Below, piece after piece: positions 34,466 through 43,232 of a DNA stretch of 64,000 bases. A model generated the notes under the pieces. The model was not told the DNA's origin. It saw nothing but the letters and a program-made list of their open reading frames with translations, and did no database searches. The stretch is from Rhodothermia bacterium (lineage in GTDB: Bacteria > Bacteroidota > Rhodothermia > Balneolales > Balneolaceae): the NCBI GenBank assembly GCA_030427885.1, contig JAUICM010000006.1, forward strand, positions 186,001-250,000, given 5' to 3'. Positions within the stretch are counted from its first letter, which is position 1. The number at the start of each line of letters is the position of its first letter. Position numbers and translations under genes: made by a program.

Positions 34466-35818
34466 ATGAGAAAAAATATAATTTGGGTAGTTTTTGTACT
34501 ACTGCTTGTAACGGTTTCCTGTTCAAGAGATGAGAAGCCGGTTAAAACGAAATTTATTGCTGAGGTTTCGGTCGCTGATTCGGTTGATCAAAGCGGAGAT
34601 TTTTCAGGATTCAAATTCCTGATCTATCAACGAGAAAATCCTGTTGCTGCAGCCGATACCGTTTTCCTGGCTGAAACCGATGAATCAGGTAAGCTCGAAG
34701 GCGAATTTGAAGTACCGGATGCAGGATTGTATCCTCTGCAATTAAGCAGGAATGGTATATCACTGGTGCAGCTTAATGTAGCTGTTGCTGACGGTGACAC
34801 CATTCAATTTAAAGCTGAGTTTCCAAATGTGGAGGAAACCCTTGAGATCGATTCCAGAGAAAACAGAGCTATGCGAGTTTATGAAAGGGTTGAAAGAGGG
34901 TTTCAGCAAACCAATGCCTTTATACTGGCCGGACAAATAGCAGATTCACTGATACCCGGAGAATTCAGAAAGTGGAGCGATCTGTACTGGGAAGTATATG
35001 AAAAGCACAAAGGAACCCTGGCATCCAAATTTGCACTGGAAGGGGCCATCTCTTTACTGGAAAGGATCAACCGGCCGGAGATGTTTGCCAGGATAAATCA
35101 GTCTTTTGATGAGGATCTGACCTTTGGACTGGCCCTTACACTGGGTAAGAATTATGTTGCAGGAACCCGTGGTCTTGAAGCAGCCATAGCTTATGTTGAT
35201 TCTGTGGCTGAGATCAGTGACCGTGAAGGGGTTGAACGTGCAGCTGCTCAATCGATTGTTAAAATATATCTGGATAGTGCATATGTTGATAAAGCAAATA
35301 CACTGCTCGCTCAATATGCCAAAAAGTATAATAAGAAAGATCAGGAGCCTTCATTCTGGTATAAGAACATGAGGTTTGAACTTGCTAACCTGGCTCCGGG
35401 AATGGATATCCCGGCTTTTGAATTTGCCACGACAGAACAGGACACTATCACAAATACTTCTCTTAAGGGATCAGCGTATGTGCTGGAATTCACGCAAATG
35501 GCTAATAAGTTATATCAAAGCCAGTATGACGAAGCAACAGTGATCTTTCAATTGTATGCCCCTCAGGGACTTAAATATTTTACACTTCCTTTTGATGCCA
35601 GCTCAAACACCATTATTGGATTCTTTCAGGAAAGAGATCGTTTTTGGTCACTGGTAGAGCCACCTTCATTTGATAAAAAAGAAGTCGCTGAAGATTTTAA
35701 CATCAAGTATTACCCGACCCGTATTCTGGTTGATGCCAACGGGAAGATCGTACGAAAATATGTAGGGGATGAATTTGAAGATATGATCCCTGATATCATT
35801 ACAACCTTAAATAAGTAA
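34466..35818 (+). CDS. Lipoprotein with thioredoxin-like fold lacking the CxxC
   Basis: This 450-residue lipoprotein has a lipobox ending in the cysteine of VTVSC near residue 19. The first half is a beta-sandwich similar to the DUF4369-type N-terminus of TlpA-like proteins (AVADGDTIQFKAEF). From about residue 310 there is a thioredoxin-like domain: LAPGMDIPAFEFATTEQDTI, AYVLEFTQMANKLYQSQYDE, IKYYPTRILVDANGKIVRKY. At the place of the usual WCxxC the sequence reads FTQMANKL, so it cannot act as a redox enzyme. It may be a structural or scavenging relative of TlpA-type proteins. It follows gatB by 10 bases. Confidence 0.8.
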   Translation: MRKNIIWVVFVLLLVTVSCSRDEKPVKTKFIAEVSVADSVDQSGDFSGFKFLIYQRENPVAAADTVFLAETDESGKLEGEFEVPDAGLYPLQLSRNGISLVQLNVAVADGDTIQFKAEFPNVEETLEIDSRENRAMRVYERVERGFQQTNAFILAGQIADSLIPGEFRKWSDLYWEVYEKHKGTLASKFALEGAISLLERINRPEMFARINQSFDEDLTFGLALTLGKNYVAGTRGLEAAIAYVDSVAEISDREGVERAAAQSIVKIYLDSAYVDKANTLLAQYAKKYNKKDQEPSFWYKNMRFELANLAPGMDIPAFEFATTEQDTITNTSLKGSAYVLEFTQMANKLYQSQYDEATVIFQLYAPQGLKYFTLPFDASSNTIIGFFQERDRFWSLVEPPSFDKKEVAEDFNIKYYPTRILVDANGKIVRKYVGDEFEDMIPDIITTLNK

Positions 35819-35832
35819 AAGGCAAACTAACT

Positions 35833-36600
35833 ATGCGCCGTTTTTTAATTGCAGGTAACTGGAAAATGAATTGTGGTCCGGCTGATGCTGCCGAGCTGCT
35901 CGAAGGACTAAAAGAGAAAAAAGCCGAAGTGGCTGAAGAAGTGGATGTGTTGGTATGTCCGCCTTTCGTATCCCTTTCAATGTCGGTGAACTATCTTCAT
36001 GATACTGATATCGAAGTAGGAGCTCAGAATATCCATTTTGAAGAAAACGGAGCCTACACCGGGGAAGTAAGTGCAAGCATGCTGGTTGAAGCTGGTTGCA
36101 ACTTTGTGATCATAGGGCATTCAGAACGAAGAGAATATTTTGGTGAAACAGATACCACAGTGAATAAAAAAGCTAAGAAAGCCCTTGAACATAATATTGT
36201 GCCTGTTGTTTGTGTGGGTGAAAGCCTGGATCAGCGTAAAGCAAATATCCATTTTGAGCTGGTTAAAAATCAGGTTACTGCAGCATTCGAAGGGATTTCA
36301 GATACAGAAGCTCTTGATATCGTGATCGCATACGAACCGATCTGGGCTATTGGAACAGGTGAAACGGCCTCTCCGGAACAAGCCCAGGAAATGCATGCGC
36401 ATATTCGATCAATCCTGGCTGAGCTGTACGATCAGGAAACAGCGGATGGCATCAGGATTCTGTATGGTGGAAGTATGAAACCGGGGAATGCCGAAGAACT
36501 GCTTGGACAGGAAGATGTGGATGGCGGACTAATCGGCGGAGCAAGCCTCAGTGCTGATAGTTTTGCTGAGATCATCACCATTGCTGAGAAGTTGTCATAA
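35833..36600 (+). CDS. tpiA: Triosephosphate isomerase
   Basis: The enzyme interconverts dihydroxyacetone phosphate and glyceraldehyde 3-phosphate. The 255-residue protein has Lys11 in AGNWKMN, the electrophile His96 in IIGHSERREYFGE and the catalytic base Glu168 in YEPIWAIGTG. Phosphate-binding loops ILYGGSMKPGN and GLIGGASL are intact. It lies 14 bases after the preceding gene and may share its transcript. Confidence 0.98.
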   Translation: MRRFLIAGNWKMNCGPADAAELLEGLKEKKAEVAEEVDVLVCPPFVSLSMSVNYLHDTDIEVGAQNIHFEENGAYTGEVSASMLVEAGCNFVIIGHSERREYFGETDTTVNKKAKKALEHNIVPVVCVGESLDQRKANIHFELVKNQVTAAFEGISDTEALDIVIAYEPIWAIGTGETASPEQAQEMHAHIRSILAELYDQETADGIRILYGGSMKPGNAEELLGQEDVDGGLIGGASLSADSFAEIITIAEKLS

Positions 36601-36645
36601 AAGACGGGTACCGGAATTTGAATATTATGCTTTTAGTGAGTTTTA

Positions 36646-36746
36646 AACCCACCCCTTTATCCCCTCCCAAGGAGGGGAAATTTGATGTTGTTTTCTTTAT
36701 TTAGTCAAAGACCGTCCCCTCTTGAGAGGGGACTGAGGGGTGTGTG
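36646..36746. repeat. Paired GC-rich palindromes (CCCCTC..GAGGGG family), copy 1
   Basis: Two palindromes lie head to head in the 170 bases between tpiA and purD. The first (36660-36678) reads TCCCCTCC CAA GGAGGGGA and is preceded by ACCCACCCCTTTA. The second (36714-36733) reads GTCCCCTC TTGA GAGGGGAC and is followed by TGAGGGGTGTGTG. Flanking tails are inverted copies, so the whole element is a larger palindrome. It ends about 25 bases before the purD ATG. Confidence 0.88.
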
Positions 36747-36771
36747 ATATTACTAGCTAGGCATTCAAAAA

Positions 36772-38061
36772 ATGAAATCAATGTCTTATAACGTATTACT
36801 AATCGGAAGTGGAGGAAGGGAGCATACCCTTGCCTGGGGAATAGCGAAATCACCCAAACTCAGCAAACTATTTATAGCCCCCGGTAACCCTGGTACCGCT
36901 TCTCTGGGTGATAATGTAAACCTGAATGTTTCTGATCATAATGCAGTACTGGAATTCATTGAGTCGAATGCAATTGATCTCACTGTTATTGGCCCGGAAC
37001 AACCTCTGGTGGAAGGAATAGCTGATTTTCTGGATGCAAAAGGTCATGCTGTATTTGGCCCAAAACAACAGGCGGCAATGCTGGAAGGGAGTAAAGAATT
37101 TGCCAAAGACTTCATGAAGCGTCAGAATATCCCTACCGCCAAATATGAAGTCTTCAGTCAGGATGAATTTGATAAGGCAGCGGAGTACATCAAATCGGAA
37201 AATAACTACCCGGTTGTGTTAAAAGCAGACGGACTTGCTGCAGGGAAAGGCGTGCTGATACCTGAATCAGAAGAAGAAGCGCTGAAAGCATTGGAAGAGT
37301 TGAGATCTGGAAGTCTGAGCGGCGCAGCTTCGCGCTTAGTGATCGAAGAGTTTATGGAAGGGGAAGAAGCTTCAGTTTTTGCGATCTGTGATGGAGATTC
37401 TTTCAAAGTGATCGGTAATGCACAAGACCATAAACGGGTGGGTGAAGGTGATACCGGACTAAATACCGGAGGGATGGGAGCTTATTCACCGGCACCAATT
37501 GTAACTCCGGAATTGCTCCAAAATGTTGAAGCAGATATCATCAAACCCACTATTGATGGCATGAAAGCTGAAGGATATCCGTATCAGGGAATTTTGTATG
37601 TAGGATTGATGATCACAAGTGAAGGCCCTAAAGTAGTGGAATACAATTGCCGTTTTGGTGATCCTGAATGTCAGGTGATAGTACCTGCCATGAGATCAGA
37701 TCTGCTGGAAGTGATAGCGGCATGCACAGAGGGTACACTTTCAGAAGCGGTGATCGATCTGGATTCCAGATACCGTTGCACTGTGGTAATGGCATCCGGG
37801 GGATATCCCGAAGCCTATGAAAAAGGAAAAGAGATAACCGGAATTGAAAAGGTTGATAAAGCCATCGTATTCCATGCCGGTACTAAAATGGAAGCCGGAA
37901 AATTACTTACTAATGGTGGGCGTGTGCTAAACGTAGTAGCTGAGGGAGAAACGCTTAAAGATGCGATTGATGCTTCCTATGCCCAGATCAATAAGATCCA
38001 CTTTGACAAAGCCTTTTACCGGAGCGATATTGGAGCCAAAGGTTTAAAAAGAGTTACATGA
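36772..38061 (+). CDS. purD: Phosphoribosylamine--glycine ligase PurD
   Basis: PurD condenses phosphoribosylamine and glycine in purine synthesis. The 429-residue ATP-grasp protein has VLLIGSGGREHTLAWGIAKS near the start, IAPGNPGTASLG, VIGPEQPLVEGIADFL, VVLKADGLAAGKGV for ATP binding, TGGMGAYSPAPIVTPE, and LYVGLMITSEGPKVVEYNCR with FGDPECQVI. A start at the second methionine (MSYNVLL, 36781) is equally likely. Its stop overlaps the next start as ATGA. Confidence 0.98.
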   Translation: MKSMSYNVLLIGSGGREHTLAWGIAKSPKLSKLFIAPGNPGTASLGDNVNLNVSDHNAVLEFIESNAIDLTVIGPEQPLVEGIADFLDAKGHAVFGPKQQAAMLEGSKEFAKDFMKRQNIPTAKYEVFSQDEFDKAAEYIKSENNYPVVLKADGLAAGKGVLIPESEEEALKALEELRSGSLSGAASRLVIEEFMEGEEASVFAICDGDSFKVIGNAQDHKRVGEGDTGLNTGGMGAYSPAPIVTPELLQNVEADIIKPTIDGMKAEGYPYQGILYVGLMITSEGPKVVEYNCRFGDPECQVIVPAMRSDLLEVIAACTEGTLSEAVIDLDSRYRCTVVMASGGYPEAYEKGKEITGIEKVDKAIVFHAGTKMEAGKLLTNGGRVLNVVAEGETLKDAIDASYAQINKIHFDKAFYRSDIGAKGLKRVT

Positions 38062-38936
38062 AACTCAGCATGCACCCCGTTCAAATTCAGAATTTTCCCC
38101 TCTTGAGAGGGGATTCAGGGGTGTGTTATTTAGCGGTTCTTTTGATGCTCTTGATGAGTGGCTCCTCATCAGCCCAAAATAAAGCAGTCCAACCGGAAGT
38201 ACTCTACAATAATCTCAGCAAACCAACTTCAGTTTACGCAACTCAAAACCACTTATTTGTAGTAGAATCAGGTAAGAACAGAGTGTTAAAATTTGACCAT
38301 TTTGGTCAGCTTATAGAAAGTTATGGTGGGCTGGGTGCAAACGAATACCAGTTTGATCTGCCAATCGATGTTGACGCTACCAACGGATTGAAGATCTATG
38401 TTTCTGATAACCGGAATAACAGGATACAGATCTTTGACCGGCACTTTCAGTATCTGTCGACACTAAAACGTTATCCATGGGGCCGATCGTCCCGGCCGAT
38501 ACGTCCTACTCAACTGGGAGTAAATAATTTCAATGAGTTGTTTTTCTACGATCAGGATTCGAACTCGATTATTAGTGTAGATGACAAAGGGAATAAAATG
38601 GATGAATTTCTTATTCCTGGGGTTATTCGTGAAGTTAGTGATCTTCAAGTGGTGGGCAAAGATCTCTATATTTTGGATCTGAAATCGAAGAAGTATCATA
38701 TTCTCACCTATAACGGAGTTCAGGCCCGGAGCTTTCCCTTGAATGGAGCCATCCAGATATTTGTAGACCGCAATGGGGAAGAGTGGCTGATCTATCCATC
38801 ATCCATTCAAAATTCCAGAAACCCTGAAGTGTTGATCGAGTTTCCTCAGGATATAACGATCAAAGACGTGACAAAGATCAACGGCGTTTTTTATATCCTG
38901 ACTAATAAATCTATGCTCTCAGCAGCAGCAGAATGA
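38058..38936 (+). CDS. NHL-type beta-propeller exported protein
   Basis: The frame gives 292 residues beginning at an ATG that overlaps the purD stop (ATGA). The first 20 or so codons, including FPLLRGDSGV, are encoded by a copy of the intergenic palindrome family (38096-38126). A GTG within that copy would start a plausible exported leader (CYLAVLLMLLMSGSSSAQ), so the real start may be there. The mature part has NHL-like repeats: NLSKPTSVYATQNHLFVVES, KNRVLKFDHFGQL, FDLPIDVDATNGLKIYVSDN, RNNRIQIFD. The function is unknown; the next gene is LuxE-like. Confidence 0.78.
   Translation: MKLSMHPVQIQNFPLLRGDSGVCYLAVLLMLLMSGSSSAQNKAVQPEVLYNNLSKPTSVYATQNHLFVVESGKNRVLKFDHFGQLIESYGGLGANEYQFDLPIDVDATNGLKIYVSDNRNNRIQIFDRHFQYLSTLKRYPWGRSSRPIRPTQLGVNNFNELFFYDQDSNSIISVDDKGNKMDEFLIPGVIREVSDLQVVGKDLYILDLKSKKYHILTYNGVQARSFPLNGAIQIFVDRNGEEWLIYPSSIQNSRNPEVLIEFPQDITIKDVTKINGVFYILTNKSMLSAAAE
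38096..38126 (+). repeat. GC-rich palindrome family (CCCCTC..GAGGGG), copy 2
   Basis: TCCCCTC TTGA GAGGGGATTC continues into AGGGGTGTGTT, the same order and spacing as the right half of copy 1. It lies inside the apparent start of the propeller gene and supplies the codons for the segment FPLLRGDSGVC. Confidence 0.9.
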
Positions 38937-38963
38937 TCCCGTTCAAAGATTAAGTCTATTAAT

Positions 38964-39956
38964 ATGAATGTTGATCCATTTGATATCGAAACTACATTTG
39001 AAGAAAAAGCCCTTCAGGTTTATGAATATCAAAGGGAGAACAATTTGGTGTATCAAAAATTCTGCAAAGCGCTCGGAATTCAGGATGTTCAGTCAGTAGA
39101 TGAGGTCCCTCTGCTTCCAATCCAGGCTTTCAAAGACACAGAAGTTATTACCGTAACGGATAACTCAAAACTAAGCACTCAACACTCAAAACTATATTTC
39201 GAAAGTAGTGGGACCTCCGGCATGCAACGTAGCAGGCATTATCTGCTGGATATCGATATCTACAAAGAATCACTGATCAAAGGGATGAGCCAGTTTTATG
39301 ATCTGCAGAATTATGTGATATGGGCATATACTCCAGGCTATAATGAGAACCCAAATTCCTCGCTCATAACCATGTTGAATGCTCTGATCAACAGTGAAGG
39401 ATCAGGGTTAAGCCGCTTTCTCGAAGTAGGAAAACCGATCTCCGGGACCCATTTAGAACAGATTAAGGATTCAGGTAAAAGACTGATGCTTTTCGGGGCA
39501 GCATTTGGATTGATGGATATTGTTGAAAGTAGTACAAACCTGCCACCAAGTACGATCATCATAGAAACAGGAGGGATGAAGACCTGGCGCAGAGAGATGA
39601 GCCGTAAGGAATTACATACAAAACTTGCCCGGGGATTCGGATTACCTGAACAGAATATCCATTCCGAATATGGTATGACGGAATTACTAAGTCAGGCCTA
39701 TAGTTTGGGGGATGAGTGGTTTGAATGTGCCCCCTGGATGAAGGTTTCAATTCGTGACCCAAAAAATCCAATGAATGAACTCGAATATGGAGAAAATGGG
39801 TTAATTGGAGTGATCGACCTGGCTAATATTAATTCATGTTCATTTATATTAACCGGTGATAGGGGTATACAGTCTGAGGATGGACGGTTTCAGGTAATGG
39901 GCAGGTGGCACGCTCAAAATCTGAGAGGCTGTAACTTTTTGATTGACAGAGATTGA
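38964..39956 (+). CDS. LuxE-like acyl-protein synthetase / PaaK-related
   Basis: This 330-residue cytoplasmic enzyme belongs to the LuxE acyl-protein synthetase family of adenylate-forming enzymes. It has DEVPLLPIQAFKDTEVITV, the phosphate-binding YFESSGTSGMQRSRHYLLD, IIETGGMKTWRREMSRKELH, and IHSEYGMTELLSQAYSLG (the aromatic T-E motif). The pair with the LuxC-like gene 90 bases downstream suggests it activates a fatty acid for reduction to an aldehyde. No luxA or luxB is present in the window, so light production is not implied. Confidence 0.88.
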   Translation: MNVDPFDIETTFEEKALQVYEYQRENNLVYQKFCKALGIQDVQSVDEVPLLPIQAFKDTEVITVTDNSKLSTQHSKLYFESSGTSGMQRSRHYLLDIDIYKESLIKGMSQFYDLQNYVIWAYTPGYNENPNSSLITMLNALINSEGSGLSRFLEVGKPISGTHLEQIKDSGKRLMLFGAAFGLMDIVESSTNLPPSTIIIETGGMKTWRREMSRKELHTKLARGFGLPEQNIHSEYGMTELLSQAYSLGDEWFECAPWMKVSIRDPKNPMNELEYGENGLIGVIDLANINSCSFILTGDRGIQSEDGRFQVMGRWHAQNLRGCNFLIDRD

Positions 39957-40010
39957 AGAAGAGGCAAAAAATCAAGGTAGCAAAGGCACAAAGAGATAAT
40001 TTAACAATCT

Positions 40011-40043
40011 TCCCCTGTTGAGAGGGGATTGAGGGGTGTGTTA
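40011..40043 (+). repeat. GC-rich palindrome family (CCCCTC..GAGGGG), copy 3
   Basis: TCCCCTGTTGAGAGGGGATT continues with GAGGGGTGTGTTA and ends directly before the ATG at 40044. One base of the TTGA loop side differs from copies 1 and 2. The palindrome forms the whole 5' flank of the LuxC-like gene. Confidence 0.9.
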
Positions 40044-41081
40044 ATGAATATAGATCAACATTTACAGCGAGTGGAACAAGCAGCCCAGCGCTGGCTTCAG
40101 CCCGATAACATGGCTTTGAAAGCAGCTATTGACCGTACCGTTGCAGAAGAATTATTCACATTAGAGGATATTAAATTCCAGATCAGAACTCTGAAAGAGA
40201 ACATCGATTCAGGACAGATTTCCGAATGGGCAGAAAGAGCAGGGCTGAGTGATTCAAAGAATTCAAGAGGGAAGAAGGTTCTGTGCCTGCACGCCGGGAA
40301 TCTGCCCTTAGTTGGATTTCAGGATGCCCTGGGAACCATACTATCAGGTGCAGATTATTATGGAAAGCTGTCCAGAAAGGATCCGTACCTGCTCCCCACT
40401 TTTCTGGATGAAATACAGAAGGTTCTTAATGATCAGAAAGTAAAGTATTCAACGGATCTTGAGCAATTCGTTAAACTGAAATCAGATAAGGTTCTTTTTG
40501 CCGGCTCCGAAAATTCAGTCCCAACAGTTAAAGAAGAACTGGCTCGGTTAGATCTGGTGAATAGTGGTACTGAGTTTGTGATCCGTACCGCAAAATTCTC
40601 GATGGCGTATATCGCCAATGAAGATCCTGCGACTATCACAGACTTGGTAGAAGCGATATTTCGGTATGGAGGACAAGGCTGTCGATCCGTGGCAGTTGTG
40701 GTAAGTCCGATCCGGTTCAATAGCCTTAAATGTCATTTTCAGGATTATATTGAGGCCTTCTGGCTGAAAAATCCACAGCTCAAAAAACCAACCGAAGCAC
40801 TGGCCTACCAGTTTGCCTATAACAAAGCCATTGACCGTCCCCAGGCATGGCTCGACCACTTTCTGATCCAGGAAAGTGAGGAATTCCCGGAACTCGATTT
40901 CACCCTGCATTGGGTACCGGGAGATGAGTCAAAACTCAAAGAACTGAAAGAGAGATTTGGTTCTGCAGTACAATCAGTCTATACCGCGGGAGAAAAGATC
41001 GAAGGGGTGGAGACAGAGTTTCTGAGTCAGGCCCAACGCCCACCACTTTGGTGGAAACCCGATGGGGTAGGGGTTATTTAA
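40044..41081 (+). CDS. LuxC-like acyl-CoA/acyl-protein reductase
   Basis: This 345-residue enzyme starts at ATG 40044 immediately after a palindrome copy; an in-frame start five codons earlier would lie inside the repeat. It belongs to the LuxC/aldehyde-dehydrogenase-related family. The catalytic cysteine is Cys213 in FRYGGQGCRSVAVVV. Other family segments are VLCLHAGNLPLVGFQDALGT, ADYYGKLSRKDPYLLP and VLFAGSENSVPTV. Together with the LuxE-like gene it forms a fatty acid reductase pair that would make a long-chain aldehyde. The physiological product is not known here. Confidence 0.88.
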   Translation: MNIDQHLQRVEQAAQRWLQPDNMALKAAIDRTVAEELFTLEDIKFQIRTLKENIDSGQISEWAERAGLSDSKNSRGKKVLCLHAGNLPLVGFQDALGTILSGADYYGKLSRKDPYLLPTFLDEIQKVLNDQKVKYSTDLEQFVKLKSDKVLFAGSENSVPTVKEELARLDLVNSGTEFVIRTAKFSMAYIANEDPATITDLVEAIFRYGGQGCRSVAVVVSPIRFNSLKCHFQDYIEAFWLKNPQLKKPTEALAYQFAYNKAIDRPQAWLDHFLIQESEEFPELDFTLHWVPGDESKLKELKERFGSAVQSVYTAGEKIEGVETEFLSQAQRPPLWWKPDGVGVI

Positions 41082-41084
41082 AAG

Positions 41085-43232
41085 CTAATTCGATATTGTA
41101 AAAGAGTTCCATTTGCCAGTGAAGTTATAGAACTTAAATGCCTCACTATCGCGAATTAATAATTGATTTGATTTCTTGAGGTAAAATATAGTTGGGTCTT
41201 CGAAAGTGCCAAACTCAGAAGCGAACCTAGTTTCTGAATTAACTTTAAGCGAAAAAATATCATCCGCAATTTCAAAAACGATAATGTCTAAAGTCGGAAC
41301 ATATGTTAGTAGCTTAATAAATTTGGAACTATAAAGAGAAGAAGAGATCATTGAAGTTAGGTTCATCAGCTTAATAGCGTCCGAAGAATAGAAAAGAGTA
41401 TCAGATTGCAGAAGGATTGATGAAATCGGAGTATCCTCCTGAATAATCTGTTCAACACCATCGGTATTTGCATTATAACTGACTATCGAGTTGTGACAAT
41501 TTGCAATAAACCTGTAATCTGAATTACTCCGAATTAAGCTTTCAATACAGCCACTTGATTCAAGTGTTTTTTCTGAAAGAAGTACCCCCGTAGAAATATT
41601 ATAAGTATATGCAATATCCTTTTTGGACTCATTACTATACTCTAATAAGATTATTTGTTTAGAATCGGATGAAAATTCGAATGATATTGGCCAATTATCA
41701 CGGACGTGTAAAGATTGAATCTCATTAAAGTTATCAGTATCAAAAATTTTTAAAGAGTAAGGCCCGTATACAGAAGCGCCATTCACAACTTCATATCTGA
41801 ATACTCTCGTTGCAACATATTTATTATCTGGTGATATATTAATGTCGTCCATAATATAATTTGGATAAGTTTTACCTTTTCTAGTTCCTGTAGTTAAGTC
41901 AAATTTAGATATCCTATTATTCGTATCAGTTATAAATAAATGATCATCATTTTTTGTAAGTACTAATTCCTCACCTTCTAAGGCAGGAGAAGTAATCTGC
42001 CTATCCAATGAAATTCCAGGTGCGAATTGTACTCCTTTTATTTGAGTTGGTTCTGAACTCAAGGTCTTGATTCTGTAAAAATAGGTATCAGATGCGTTCA
42101 AATTCTCATCTAACAAACTTTTCTCGGTCCGGGCTAGAGTATCAATTGGGGCAAAATTATCAGTACCATTTATAGATTTTTCTACTATAAAATTACCATG
42201 ACCGTTAGATTCAAAATAGTCCCAGAATAGCATTACAGATTTTTCAGAAACCGGTTCAATTTGAAAATTATGAGGTGGGTCTACAGAAAAAAAATTTGTA
42301 ATAAGCTCTGAACTACTTGTTTGGTTATCTGATACTGCAACTAAACTAAATTCATGTTGCTCTTCTGTTGCTCCGACATTCGTTCTATAAGAAGTCAGGT
42401 CTTTTGTTATAGTAAATTTTTCTGTTTTGTCTTCATATGTATGATATATCAGGAAATAGTCTTCAAAATCTGAGTTGTCACTCCATGAAAAAGAAACATT
42501 ATTTTCATTGTGGAATTTTAGATCAAAATTTGATGGTTGATTAATTTGGAATTTTTGTGATTCTGAACCTATTTCCTCAAAAAAACCAAAGGGGGTTTGA
42601 ACAAAAGTTTTTGCACGAATTGTAATACTAAACGTCTTTGGGAATTCTAAAGTAAATGTGCTTGAAGTATTTCCATATAAAGTGTCGATCGTTTCAAAAC
42701 TTGAAAGATCATTAGTGATATTTTTTTCTAGTACAATGGCATCATAGTTTGCAGAACTTGTCAACCAGCTTAGTTTTAGAAGATCACTACTTTCGTCAGC
42801 CAATCCGATAATATCAGTAACAACACCAAATTTGACTTCTGTTTGGAGTATTGCTCTTGTAGTATCATTTATTGAGGAATCTGAAATATCACCAAAAAAA
42901 GGTATGACTCTGTAGATGGTTTTGGCTCCAAATTCTTGACTGAGATCCTCATACTGTGATTGATTTGGAGAGAGTGTATCTATGTTTTCAAAAATTGGAT
43001 TAGATGAAATGCTTTTTTGGATCAAAAATCCCGATTCTGCAATTGACTCATCTTCCCAAATCAATTTTATGATTCCACTGCTGTCAATCTCGTTTCTAAG
43101 GTTACTAATTGATGGAACATACTTATTAGACTTAGGATCATTAATATTATCTCTTTCATAATCCGGACCTGTACTACAATAAGTAATAATCAATAATAAT
43201 GAGATTAAAACTACAGAATGGATTTTAGTCAT
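41085..43232 (-). CDS. FN3/beta-propeller lipoprotein, copy B (PEGA cluster)
   Basis: This 715-residue lipoprotein has a lipobox ending at the cysteine of IITYC near residue 19. Residues about 40-405 contain at least three fibronectin-III-like domains (IDSSGIIKLIWEDESIAESG, NVSFSWSDNSDFEDYFLIYH, KSVMLFWDYFESNGHGNFIV). The C-terminal half resembles a WD40/YVTN-like propeller (DINISPDNKYVATRVF, SFEFSSDSKQIILLEYSN). It overlaps the stop of the upstream PEGA gene by four bases. The same domain plan occurs in the gene at 44279-46261. The region is AT-rich (about 30% by eye). The ligand is unknown, and the pairing with a PEGA protein is the only clue. Confidence 0.82.
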   Translation of the reverse strand: MTKIHSVVLISLLLIITYCSTGPDYERDNINDPKSNKYVPSISNLRNEIDSSGIIKLIWEDESIAESGFLIQKSISSNPIFENIDTLSPNQSQYEDLSQEFGAKTIYRVIPFFGDISDSSINDTTRAILQTEVKFGVVTDIIGLADESSDLLKLSWLTSSANYDAIVLEKNITNDLSSFETIDTLYGNTSSTFTLEFPKTFSITIRAKTFVQTPFGFFEEIGSESQKFQINQPSNFDLKFHNENNVSFSWSDNSDFEDYFLIYHTYEDKTEKFTITKDLTSYRTNVGATEEQHEFSLVAVSDNQTSSSELITNFFSVDPPHNFQIEPVSEKSVMLFWDYFESNGHGNFIVEKSINGTDNFAPIDTLARTEKSLLDENLNASDTYFYRIKTLSSEPTQIKGVQFAPGISLDRQITSPALEGEELVLTKNDDHLFITDTNNRISKFDLTTGTRKGKTYPNYIMDDINISPDNKYVATRVFRYEVVNGASVYGPYSLKIFDTDNFNEIQSLHVRDNWPISFEFSSDSKQIILLEYSNESKKDIAYTYNISTGVLLSEKTLESSGCIESLIRSNSDYRFIANCHNSIVSYNANTDGVEQIIQEDTPISSILLQSDTLFYSSDAIKLMNLTSMISSSLYSSKFIKLLTYVPTLDIIVFEIADDIFSLKVNSETRFASEFGTFEDPTIFYLKKSNQLLIRDSEAFKFYNFTGKWNSFTISN

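Noticed and set aside
38964-41081. Bioluminescence operon
   Set aside because: Only LuxE-like and LuxC-like proteins are present; there is no luxA, luxB, luxD or luxG in the window.
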